From: an uncultured Oscillospiraceae bacterium
GTDB taxonomy: Bacteria; Bacillota; Clostridia; Oscillospirales; Acutalibacteraceae
Reading direction: 5' to 3'
Assembly: GCA_900547105.1 (NCBI GenBank)
Contig: URFL01000001.1
Coordinates: 192,872-256,871, forward strand
DNA: 64,000 nucleotides
Of this stretch, positions 43,152 to 50,181 are shown piece by piece. The notes under the pieces were generated by a model that did no database searches, was not told the origin of the DNA, and saw only the letters and a list, made by a program, of their open reading frames with translations. The translations under genes and the position numbers were made by a program. How positions within the stretch are numbered: position 1 is the first letter of the stretch; every line of letters starts with the position of its first letter.

Positions 43152-44867
43152 ATGGCTTACTCATCTGTAAACACCATATGGGTGCTGGTGGGTGCAGCGC
43201 TGGTGTTCTTTATGCAAGCAGGATTCGCGATGGTGGAAACCGGTTTTACCCGTGCGAAAAACGCCGGTAACATCATCATGAAAAACTTGATGGACTTTTG
43301 TATCGGCACACCGATCTACTGGCTGATTGGTTTTGGCTTGATGTTCGGCGGCAGCGGTGCTCTAATCGGCGGAATTGATTTTCTGACCCAGGGCGCCTAT
43401 ACCGCGATCTTGCCCGCCGGTGTTCCCAAATGGGCATACTTCGTGTTCCAAACTGTGTTCTGTGCGACTTCGGCCACCATCGTTTCCGGTGCTATGGCTG
43501 AGCGTACGAAATTCATTTCCTACTGCATTTACAGTGCCGTGATCAGCGCGTTTATCTATCCCATTTCCGGTCACTGGATCTGGGGTGGCGGCTGGTTGGC
43601 GCAACTCGGCTTCCATGATTTTGCCGGTTCCACGGCGGTACATATGGTCGGCGGTGTGGCTGCGTTCATCGGCGCGCTGATCCTTGGGCCCCGTATTGGC
43701 AAGTATGACAAGAACGGAAAGCCACGCGCGATTTTGGGTCACAGCCTGACTCTGGGCGCTCTGGGTGTGTTTATCCTGTGGTTCTGCTGGTTCGGATTCA
43801 ACGGCGCTTCCACTGTGAACGCCGAGGGCGACCAACTGGCAGCGATGGGCAACATCTTCACTACGACCAACCTGGCGGCAGCCGTTTCGACGGTGACGGT
43901 TATGATCATCACCTGGATCCGCTATAAAAAACCCGATGTGTCGATGACGCTGAACGGTTCTTTGGCTGGTCTGGTGGCCATCACGGCTGGCTGCGATGCG
44001 GTGGATACCAACGGTGCGTTCTTCATCGGTTTGATCGCCGGTTTTGTGGTAGTGTTCGGCATCGAGTTTATCGACAAGGTTCTGAAAGTGGACGACCCGG
44101 TTGGCGCGGTTGGTGTGCACGGCTTGTGCGGTGCTACCGGTACGTTGATGGTTGGTCTGTTCTCCTGCGGTAACAACGGCAATGAGCTGGGCCTGTTCTA
44201 TGGCGGCGGTTTCCATCTGTTGGGCGTGCAGGCACTGGGCATGATCTCGGTGATCGCGTGGGTCGCGGTGACCATGACCATTGTGTTCCAAGTGCTGAAA
44301 CACACGATCGGTCTGCGCTGCAGCCGTGAAGAAGAGCTGCGCGGCTTGGATGTGACCGAGCATGGTATCTCCAGCGCGTACGGTGACTTCCAGATGGTTC
44401 CGGAAGTGCTGGACGGCAAAGCGGCTCCGGTTGTGGCTGAAACTGCGGAAGCGACTGAAGTTCCGGTGGTGCATATGCCGGCGGAGCAGGCGGTCAGCGA
44501 GAATGGTCACAAACTGACCAAAGTGGTCATGGTGTTCAACCAAGAGCACTTCGAGGCGTTGAAAGCAGCCATGAATAGCATCGGGGTTACCGGTATGACG
44601 GTGGCACAGGTGCTCGGCTATGGTGTCCAAAAAGGACGCAGCGTGTACTATCGTGGCGTTAAGCTGGATGAAGCCAAGCTGCTTCCCAAGATGAAGGTGG
44701 AAGTGGTTGTCAGCAAGGTGCCGGTTGAAACGGTGGTACAAACCGCTCGCAAGGCGCTGTATACCGGCAATGTCGGCGATGGCAAGATCTTCCTGTACGA
44801 TGTAGAGGATACGATCCGTGTGCGTACCGGCGAGCGTGGATATGACGCGCTGCAGGGCGACGATTGA
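43152..44867 (+). CDS. Ammonium transporter with C-terminal PII regulatory domain (Amt-GlnK fusion)
   Basis: A 571-residue fusion. Residues 1 to about 420 are an Amt/AmtB channel with eleven membrane segments: FFMQAGFAMVETGFTRAKN, DFAGSTAVHMVGGVAAFIGA (the signature with the pore His) and DDPVGAVGVHGLCGATGTL (second pore His). After a linker rich in Ala, Glu and Val, residues about 455-571 are a PII protein: KLTKVVMVFNQEHFEAL, the T-loop GRSVYYRGVKL with a Tyr at the usual modified position, and the ATP-binding GDGKIFLYDVEDTIRVRTGE. PII normally docks on Amt and plugs it when ATP and 2-oxoglutarate are low; here the plug is covalently attached. ATG 43152 follows GGAGGG; the longer frame would run back through the leader terminator. 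Confidence 0.93.
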   Translation: MAYSSVNTIWVLVGAALVFFMQAGFAMVETGFTRAKNAGNIIMKNLMDFCIGTPIYWLIGFGLMFGGSGALIGGIDFLTQGAYTAILPAGVPKWAYFVFQTVFCATSATIVSGAMAERTKFISYCIYSAVISAFIYPISGHWIWGGGWLAQLGFHDFAGSTAVHMVGGVAAFIGALILGPRIGKYDKNGKPRAILGHSLTLGALGVFILWFCWFGFNGASTVNAEGDQLAAMGNIFTTTNLAAAVSTVTVMIITWIRYKKPDVSMTLNGSLAGLVAITAGCDAVDTNGAFFIGLIAGFVVVFGIEFIDKVLKVDDPVGAVGVHGLCGATGTLMVGLFSCGNNGNELGLFYGGGFHLLGVQALGMISVIAWVAVTMTIVFQVLKHTIGLRCSREEELRGLDVTEHGISSAYGDFQMVPEVLDGKAAPVVAETAEATEVPVVHMPAEQAVSENGHKLTKVVMVFNQEHFEALKAAMNSIGVTGMTVAQVLGYGVQKGRSVYYRGVKLDEAKLLPKMKVEVVVSKVPVETVVQTARKALYTGNVGDGKIFLYDVEDTIRVRTGERGYDALQGDD

Positions 44868-44880
44868 TCGGATATAGCCA

Positions 44881-44916
44881 AAAAGTCTTGGCGGTCTTTT
44901 GACCGCCAAGACTTTT
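44881..44916 (+). terminator. Terminator of the ammonium transporter gene
   Basis: A perfect 16-bp stem (AAAAGTCTTGGCGGTC and complement) with a TTTT loop, ending in a short T-run, 13 bp after the stop. Confidence 0.88.
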
Positions 44917-44958
44917 CCCCGTTATAGAAACACCAGTCAGACAAAGGAGTATGACAGC

Positions 44959-46344
44959 ATGGAACAGGAATTGCACGAAGAATGTGGCGTGTTCGGCGTA
45001 TACGGACAGGCGGAATCGTCGGAACTGACCTATCACGGGCTGCATTCGCTGCAGCATCGCGGACAGGAGGGGGCGGGCATCGCCACCGCGGATGGCGAAA
45101 CCGTGCGTTGCCGAAAAGGTGACGGATTATTGACCGAAGCGGTATCTGCCGATGATCTGCGAGAGCTGACCGGTTCCAACAGCATTGGGCATGTACGCTA
45201 TTCGACCGCCGGTGGCAACGAGCGAGAAAACATCCAGCCCATGCTGGCGCGTGCGTTTATGGGAACGCTGGCGGTGGCACACAACGGCCAGATCGTCAAT
45301 GCCGATCAGCTGCGGCGGGAACTGGAAAGCCAGGGCAGTATTTTTAGCGGCAGCAGCGACAGTGAGATTATTTTGCACCTTATCCAAAAGGAGAAAGGTC
45401 CGTTGCTGGAAAAAATTCAAAAAGCCTGCCGCCGGTTGGAGGGCGCCTTTGCTTTCTTGATTTTGACCGAGAAGAATATGTATGCCATCCGCGACCGTCA
45501 CGGTCTGCGCCCGCTCAGTGTCGCGCGGCTTGGGGATGGGTTTTGCGTCAGCAGCGAAAGCTGCGCCTTTGATTTGGTGGCAGCGGACTTTTGGCGGGAT
45601 GTTCAACCGGGGGAGATACTCAAATTTTCCGCACAAGGGGTATCCTCCAGCTTTTACACCAACGACACCGAGCATCGGCTGTGCGCCATGGAATATATCT
45701 ATTTTTCCCGTCCGGACAGCAATGTGGATGGCTTGAATGTGCACACCGTGCGCAAAGAAACCGGTCGCTGTCTGGCGCGTCGTGATGCCGGTACGCTGCA
45801 GGCGGATATGGTGGTGGGGGTGCCGGATTCGTCCCTGTCAGCGGCGATCGGATACAGCGAACAATCCGGTCTGCCATATGAAATGGGGCTGGTCAAAAAC
45901 CGCTATGTAGGGCGCACCTTTATTGAACCGACCCCAAATCGACGCGATTTGGGAGTGCGGATGAAATTGTCCGCCAATCGCACAGTGGTGGAAGGCAAAC
46001 GCATTGTAATGATTGACGATTCGCTGGTGCGCGGCACCACTTCGCGCCGGATCGTGCGTATGCTGAAAGAGGTGGGGGCCGCCGAGGTGCATGTGCGCAT
46101 TGCCTCGCCCGCGATATTGCATCCCTGTTTCTACGGAGTGGATACCTCCACACCGGAGGAGCTGATTTCCGGTCATTTGTCCGAATCCGAGTTGTGTGAC
46201 TACATCGGTGCCGATTCGCTGCGCTTTTTAACGGTGGAGGATTTGAAAAGCGTCTATGGATCGGATCATTTCTGCTTTGCGTGTTTTAACGGTGATTATG
46301 TGACCGATTTGTATGGTCATCGCTGGGAATCCGAAAAAGAGTAA
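44959..46344 (+). CDS. purF: Amidophosphoribosyltransferase
   Basis: A 461-residue PurF, which makes phosphoribosylamine from PRPP and glutamine in the first step of purine synthesis. The N-terminal MEQELHEECGVFGVYG carries a propeptide before the nucleophile Cys9, as in the B. subtilis type. The PRPP-binding motif is IVMIDDSLVRGTTSRRIV. Cysteines in HPCFYGVD and FCFACFNGD near the C-terminus fit the [4Fe-4S] cluster of this subclass. I chose ATG 44959 with AAAGGAG nine bases upstream. The gene follows the amt terminator and may be transcribed separately; I see no strong promoter in the short gap. Confidence 0.95.
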   Translation: MEQELHEECGVFGVYGQAESSELTYHGLHSLQHRGQEGAGIATADGETVRCRKGDGLLTEAVSADDLRELTGSNSIGHVRYSTAGGNERENIQPMLARAFMGTLAVAHNGQIVNADQLRRELESQGSIFSGSSDSEIILHLIQKEKGPLLEKIQKACRRLEGAFAFLILTEKNMYAIRDRHGLRPLSVARLGDGFCVSSESCAFDLVAADFWRDVQPGEILKFSAQGVSSSFYTNDTEHRLCAMEYIYFSRPDSNVDGLNVHTVRKETGRCLARRDAGTLQADMVVGVPDSSLSAAIGYSEQSGLPYEMGLVKNRYVGRTFIEPTPNRRDLGVRMKLSANRTVVEGKRIVMIDDSLVRGTTSRRIVRMLKEVGAAEVHVRIASPAILHPCFYGVDTSTPEELISGHLSESELCDYIGADSLRFLTVEDLKSVYGSDHFCFACFNGDYVTDLYGHRWESEKE

Positions 46345-46349
46345 CCACC

Positions 46350-46378
46350 TTGCGAATTCGTCCCTTTTCTGCTATACT
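46350..46378 (+). promoter_or_regulatory. Promoter of the phosphatase-ruvX pair
   Basis: TTGCGA (46350-46355) and TATACT (46373-46378) with a 17-bp spacer, 25 bp before the start of the phosphatase gene. Confidence 0.7.
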
Positions 46379-46402
46379 GGCAGTCAAAGGGGCGAATTTT
46401 TT

Positions 46403-47053
46403 ATGACTACCATCTATCTGGTGCGCCATTGTGAAACCAAGGGCAATCGCCAGCGACTTTTCCAAGGGCATATCGATATGGATATCAGCGAGGCGGGGGT
46501 GCAGCAGCTTGCACGGCTGGCGGAACGCTTTCGCACCGTACCGCTGGATGCGGTATACAGCAGCCCGCTGCTGCGGGCGATGCGCACCGCGCAGGCGGTG
46601 AATCGCTACCATGATCTGCCGATTCATCAGGATGCACGCCTGATAGAGATCAACGGCGGCAGCTGGGAGGGCAAGCAATGGGCGGATCTGCCCACATTGG
46701 ATCCTGAACAAAGCCGCCGCTGGCTGCAGGAACCGTGGAATTTCCACACCGATGGCGGCGAACCGATGCGTGCTGTTTATGACCGGATGAAAGAGGCGCT
46801 GCTGTCCATTGCTGCTGCCTGTGACGGACAGCGCGTGGCGGTCGTATCACACGGCTGCGCAATCCGCAATGCCCTTTGCTTTGCAAAGGGCTGGCCGATC
46901 GAACGCTTAAACGAGGTCGGCTGGTGCGATAACACAGCGATCTGCACGTTGGAGATTGACGGTGATACCGTACGGGTGTTAACAGAAAACGACCACGCCC
47001 ATTTGCCGGAAAAGGACGCGTCTCCTGCTGAAAAGAACAGCTGGTGGCGGTGA
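46403..47053 (+). CDS. Histidine phosphatase superfamily protein (phosphoglycerate mutase-like)
   Basis: A 216-residue branch-1 histidine phosphatase. The catalytic His lies in IYLVRHCETKGN; the usual RHG reads RHC, a tolerated change. The phosphate-pocket Arg is in YSSPLLRAMRTAQAV, the Glu in IEINGGSWEGKQW, and the second His in VVSHGCAIRNALC. Relatives dephosphorylate alpha-ribazole phosphate (CobC), sugar phosphates or nucleotides, so the substrate is open. AAAGGGG lies before ATG 46403. It ends 17 bp before ruvX. Confidence 0.88.
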   Translation: MTTIYLVRHCETKGNRQRLFQGHIDMDISEAGVQQLARLAERFRTVPLDAVYSSPLLRAMRTAQAVNRYHDLPIHQDARLIEINGGSWEGKQWADLPTLDPEQSRRWLQEPWNFHTDGGEPMRAVYDRMKEALLSIAAACDGQRVAVVSHGCAIRNALCFAKGWPIERLNEVGWCDNTAICTLEIDGDTVRVLTENDHAHLPEKDASPAEKNSWWR

Positions 47054-47070
47054 ACAGGGGAGGAGATTTT

Positions 47071-47481
47071 ATGCGGATATTGGCGGTGGATTTAGGGCTG
47101 GCTCGCACTGGGCTGGCTATTTCAGACGAAAGTGGATTTTTGGCGTCGCCGGTGGGGACGATAGCAGAAAAGGATTTAGATGTGCTTTGCGATAAGATCG
47201 CCGACACGGTACGCGAGCGGCAGGCAACCGAAATTGTGGTGGGACACCCCCGCAACATGGACGGCAGCTGCGGCGAAAGCGCTCAGCGTGCCGAGGGCTT
47301 TGCCAAAGCATTGGGGGATAAAACCGGTTTGCCGGTACACTTGTGGGATGAACGCATGACCACGGTTTCGGCCATCGGTTATTTGAACCAGACCGATACA
47401 CGCGGCAAAAAGCGCAAAGCGGTGGTGGATACGGTGGCGGCGACCATCATTCTGCAAAATTATCTGGACAGCCTGTCGTAA
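47071..47481 (+). CDS. ruvX: Putative pre-16S rRNA nuclease / Holliday junction resolvase-like YqgF
   Basis: A 136-residue YqgF/RuvX protein with an RNase H fold. MRILAVDLGLARTGLAISDE carries the first catalytic Asp, EIVVGHPRNMDGS the second segment, and PVHLWDERMTT the Glu motif. In E. coli YqgF matures the 5' end of 16S rRNA; a resolvase role was proposed earlier. ATG 47071 has GGGGAGGAG just upstream; an earlier in-frame start overlaps the phosphatase gene. It converges with the amidase-like gene with only 6 bp between. Confidence 0.93.
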   Translation: MRILAVDLGLARTGLAISDESGFLASPVGTIAEKDLDVLCDKIADTVRERQATEIVVGHPRNMDGSCGESAQRAEGFAKALGDKTGLPVHLWDERMTTVSAIGYLNQTDTRGKKRKAVVDTVAATIILQNYLDSLS

Positions 47482-47487
47482 CCATGC

Positions 47488-47973
47488 TTACCAGTGGCGC
47501 ACACCGACAATGTGTAAAAATCGCGCCTGGTCGTATGTGTAACTGCTGAGCGGTCGCATATACGCATCGTCTGTGTGGGCGGCCACATATATGTCGTCGC
47601 CGTCTGCGGCGACGATCACCGGGCTGTGATAAAATTGCCCGGCGGCGGTTCCCAGCTGAACCAGATCGCCCGGCAGCACCTGCTGTGCGTCTGTTTGCAC
47701 GGCATAGGGACCAACGCTTTTGTTGCTGATCAGAAAATTGTACAAATAGGGGACGCCGGTCCATGACGGGCTGCGGTCCCGGCTACTGCGGTAATACCAA
47801 CCGAATGTGTCGGTATAATTCATAATGCCACTTCCGGTGTAAAGGCATTGCGATGCAAAGTTGGTGCAATCGCCACCCATGCCATCGAAATTCAAAAAAG
47901 CGGGATTGCGTGAAAACGCCCATTTTTGAGCATACGCCACGGCACGGGCGCGATTATAAACCTGTTCTGTCAA
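47488..47973 (-). CDS. Amidase-domain protein (Amidase_6 family)
   Basis: A 161-residue protein with YNRARAVAYAQKWAFSRNPAFLNFDGMGGDCTNFASQCLYTG. This is typical of the putative amidase domain (NlpC/P60-like cysteine fold) found in clostridial spore and surface proteins. The Cys in GGDCTNFASQ is the likely nucleophile, and His in YHSPVIV the likely partner. No signal peptide is seen, so it may act inside the cell or in the spore. A TTG start at 47973 is favoured because AGGAGG lies five bases upstream and no ATG fits. Confidence 0.8.
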   Translation of the reverse strand: MTEQVYNRARAVAYAQKWAFSRNPAFLNFDGMGGDCTNFASQCLYTGSGIMNYTDTFGWYYRSSRDRSPSWTGVPYLYNFLISNKSVGPYAVQTDAQQVLPGDLVQLGTAAGQFYHSPVIVAADGDDIYVAAHTDDAYMRPLSSYTYDQARFLHIVGVRHW

Positions 47974-47988
47974 AACAGCCTCCTAACC

Positions 47989-48021
47989 AAACGGACCGGT
48001 GAAATATCACCGGTCCGTTTT
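47989..48021. terminator. Hairpin between the amidase-like and cysteine-rich genes
   Basis: A perfect stem (AACGGACCGGTGA with its complement) and a short loop. TTTTT follows on the plus strand and TTTGGTT on the minus strand, so it could terminate the minus-strand cysteine-rich gene. Confidence 0.65.
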
Positions 48022-48032
48022 TGTGAGATGGG

Positions 48033-48869
48033 TTATCGATGAGGATTGCTGCCGGTGTTGCCGCAGCCGCATGCCGGCTCCTCTTTGGGCGGGAAAAATT
48101 CATCCACTGGGAAGTTCATTTTGCGGAACAGATCGCACGGATTGTCGGTGTTGGGGCTGCACTCCTTGGTGGGCATGCAGTAATCGTATACCGGCATCAG
48201 CATTTGGACACTGCGAATCAGCTGTACAATGGTAAACACACCGATGGTGACGCACAAAATGCGGCAATCATCATCCTCGCGGAAGGCGCCGTTAAACCGG
48301 CAGGACACGCAGGACGGCAGTCGACTGCATCCACATTCGCAGCCGCAGTCGTTCTTGCTGGGGCGGCACACACGGTCGCATGGATCGCTGACCCGTGAAT
48401 CCAAAATGACCGGCGTGGCCACCTGCACATTGCAGCGAGGCAGGTTGCGGGTGGGCGCGTCTTGCGGGTCGCAGCCGTCGGCGCGGAATTCGCTGCTGAA
48501 CACTTTTACACTGCCCTCGCCGCCGTACAGGATCACGCGCTTTTGGAACATCGCAACACCGCAAATGGTGCTGCACGGAGCGTTGCGCCCGGTGATCACA
48601 TCCACATACACCTCAAAATAGAAGGTGAGATCACACGAATAGCAGCCTTTGTTAAACGGCAGCGCTTCCACATCAATGTAGGTGGTGATCACCTCGGCTT
48701 TGCGGGCGCGCACATTGACGGCGTGATCCACCATCATTTGATCCTGCTCGGTAAAATACACCCGCAGATCCTCCAGACAATCGCGGTCGCAGCACGAATC
48801 AAACACGCGTCCGGCATCCACACAAACAGCCTCGCGGTTGTTCGCCCCCATATGTTTGTTGTCAGGCAT
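48033..48869 (-). CDS. Cysteine-rich clostridial protein of unknown function
   Basis: A 278-residue soluble protein with about 27 cysteines and no signal peptide. It begins MPDNKHMGANNREAVCVDAG then RVFDSCCDRDCLEDLRVYF. I recall similar proteins, conserved in many clostridia and annotated as hypothetical. The middle shows DVEALPFNKGCYSCDLTFYF and RVILYGGEGSVKVF, and the C-terminus has C-C pairs (CGCECGC; ACGCGNTG). The cysteine content suggests a cross-linked structural role such as a spore coat, but this is inference. I chose ATG 48869 with GGGGGAT upstream; the longer open frame runs antisense through the tRNA gene and is not credible. Confidence 0.75.
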   Translation of the reverse strand: MPDNKHMGANNREAVCVDAGRVFDSCCDRDCLEDLRVYFTEQDQMMVDHAVNVRARKAEVITTYIDVEALPFNKGCYSCDLTFYFEVYVDVITGRNAPCSTICGVAMFQKRVILYGGEGSVKVFSSEFRADGCDPQDAPTRNLPRCNVQVATPVILDSRVSDPCDRVCRPSKNDCGCECGCSRLPSCVSCRFNGAFREDDDCRILCVTIGVFTIVQLIRSVQMLMPVYDYCMPTKECSPNTDNPCDLFRKMNFPVDEFFPPKEEPACGCGNTGSNPHR

Positions 48870-48980
48870 GGTCAAAATCCCCCTGTTAAAAATGGTAGTG
48901 AATGGCTTCACTTCATCCTTAGTGTATGCGGGCGGGCATGTCCTGTGACACAAAAATCGGGAAAAAACTGCGCAGAAGTG

Positions 48981-49009
48981 TTGACATTGCTCCAAAAAAA
49001 TGATATTAT
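48981..49009 (+). promoter_or_regulatory. Promoter of the tRNA-Ser pair
   Basis: TTGACA (48981-48986) and TATTAT (49004-49009) with a 17-bp spacer, 17 bp before the first tRNA. Confidence 0.78.
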
Positions 49010-49026
49010 AATATCCGTCGCTGAAC

Positions 49027-49113
49027 GGAGAGGTGTCCGAGCGGTTTAAGGAGCTGGTCTTGAAAACCAGTGACTCGTCAGAGCCAAGGGTTCGAATCCC
49101 TTCCTCTCCGCCA
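49027..49113 (+). tRNA. tRNA-Ser (anticodon UGA)
   Basis: Acceptor stem GGAGAGG/CCTCTCC with G discriminator and encoded CCA. The anticodon arm reads CTGGTCTTGAAAACCAG. A long variable arm is typical of serine tRNA, and TTCGAAT marks the T loop. Confidence 0.96.
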
Positions 49114-49182
49114 CCTCTTTTTAAGACAAAAACAATTGTATAGCCTGATCGTTGCCCCCAGCGCAGCGGTTTGTGCATAAAT

Positions 49183-49273
49183 GGAGAAGTACTCAAGTTG
49201 GTGACGAGGCGCCCCTGCTAAGGGCGTAGGTCGGGTAACCGGCGCGAGGGTTCGAGTCCCTCCTTCTCCGCCA
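49183..49273 (+). tRNA. tRNA-Ser (anticodon GCU)
   Basis: Acceptor stem GGAGAAG/CTTCTCC with encoded CCA. Anticodon arm GCGCCCCTGCTAAGGGCGT, long variable arm (AGGTCGGGTAACCGGCGCG) and TTCGAGT T loop. It follows the first tRNA-Ser by 69 bp and is probably co-transcribed. Confidence 0.96.
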
Positions 49274-49334
49274 AACTAGGAGAGTATGCCTTTGGTGTGC
49301 TCTCCTAGTTTTTATATATTCAATCCACTCGAAC
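49251..49334 (+). repeat. 84-bp direct repeat, copy 1 (tRNA-Ser 3' end plus terminator)
   Basis: Starts in the T arm of tRNA-Ser(GCU), includes its 3' end and CCA, the terminator hairpin and 20 bp beyond. An identical copy lies 227 bp downstream. Confidence 0.95.
49274..49313 (+). terminator. Terminator of the tRNA-Ser pair
   Basis: An 11-bp stem, AACTAGGAGAG with CTCTCCTAGTT, followed by TTT. An identical second copy lies at 49501-49540 within the repeat. Confidence 0.88.
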
Positions 49335-49477
49335 CCGAGCGCCGAAGGCGCGGGCAACGCCTGCGAGCGCCGCCGGGGGCGGAGAAAGCGAGGCAGGGGT
49401 TGGCGCAGCGGTCGAAACGGCACGAGCGAAAGCGAGACGATGCCGTTTCGGGTACCGCAAGAGGGGTGGCTTGCCGC
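49335..49477. other. GC-rich spacer between the two tRNA-tail repeats
   Basis: No gene is credible here. The stretch is GC-rich with several inverted repeats, the clearest being CGAAACGGCA/TGCCGTTTCG (49413-49422 with 49441-49450). It does not fold as a tRNA. It resembles a small inserted or rearranged segment bounded by the duplicated tRNA end. Confidence 0.5.
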
Positions 49478-49561
49478 TTCGAGTCCCTCCTTCTCCGCCA
49501 AACTAGGAGAGTATGCCTTTGGTGTGCTCTCCTAGTTTTTATATATTCAATCCACTCGAAC
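49478..49561 (+). repeat. 84-bp direct repeat, copy 2 (tRNA-Ser 3' end plus terminator)
   Basis: Identical to 49251-49334. It carries only the T-arm-to-CCA end of the tRNA, so it is not a functional tRNA gene. The following 49562-49736 contains nothing I recognise. Confidence 0.95.
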
Positions 49562-49736
49562 GCTTTTCTTCGGCTTCTATGTCCAAAGCCAGTTTGTATT
49601 GTTTCACGTGATAATCGAGCCGGATCGGTAATAGCTGTCTATATTGTGCGATATATTGAAAAATGACGCGAAACAGCGACCGAGTATCCGCGACAAATCT
49701 GAATGCAAAAAGTGTCGATTCACATTTTAATTTATC

Positions 49737-49765
49737 TTGAACAGTCGGTCGGTCTGTTGTATACT
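49737..49765 (+). promoter_or_regulatory. Promoter of the small membrane protein and SPFH operon
   Basis: TTGAAC (49737-49742) and TATACT (49760-49765) with a 17-bp spacer. The spacer holds the direct repeat GTCGGTCGGTC, a possible repressor site. Confidence 0.75.
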
Positions 49766-49845
49766 AAGAAATGTCAGAGCTGTGATATCAACATATGGTA
49801 ACCGCTTGGCTTCGGTTAAAAACACCGGCAAAGGGAGAATGGGCT

Positions 49846-50118
49846 ATGCGACGAACAAAACGCAGCGGAAGCTTTTTGGTTTGCTTGCTGTTCAACATGC
49901 TGCTAAACTGGGAAGGTATCCTCCCAGCGGTAGTTTTGTTCATCCTGCACCGCTGTCTTGGTTGGTCCGTTTGGTGGGCTGTGCTGGCGCTGGTGGTATG
50001 GATCGCCAGTCTGATCGTGTGGATGCTTGTGATCGGATGGGCAGCCAAATGCAGCAATACACCTGACCGGCCAACCGAAAACAAAAATCCATATTCTGCC
50101 GGTCGATCTGACAGATGA
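49846..50118 (+). CDS. Small membrane protein of unknown function
   Basis: A 90-residue protein with two hydrophobic segments (FLVCLLFNMLLNWEGILPAV and WAVLALVVWIASLIVWMLVI) and a short charged C-terminal tail (TPDRPTENKNPYSAGR). The start at ATG 49846 follows AAAGGGAG. It lies behind the promoter at 49737 and 63 bp before the SPFH gene, so it is probably the first gene of that operon. I do not recognise the family. A role near the SPFH/TPM membrane proteins is possible from position only. Confidence 0.65.
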   Translation: MRRTKRSGSFLVCLLFNMLLNWEGILPAVVLFILHRCLGWSVWWAVLALVVWIASLIVWMLVIGWAAKCSNTPDRPTENKNPYSAGRSDR

Positions 50119-50181
50119 TCGTCATCTATGCGGCGTGGTGCCGTAAAAAACGAATCCATTTAATGGAAAGGGGTCAATGGT

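Noticed and set aside
43362..44909. 515-codon minus-strand open frame
   Set aside because: Antisense to the Amt-PII gene; His-rich low-complexity translation with no motif.
48870..49196. N-terminal extension of the cysteine-rich protein
   Set aside because: The extended frame is antisense to tRNA-Ser(UGA) and its promoter; ATG 48869 with its own site is the better start.
49286..49666. 126-codon plus-strand open frame after the tRNA-Ser genes
   Set aside because: It runs through the duplicated tRNA tail and terminators and its translation is Arg-rich without domains; it is non-coding repeat sequence.
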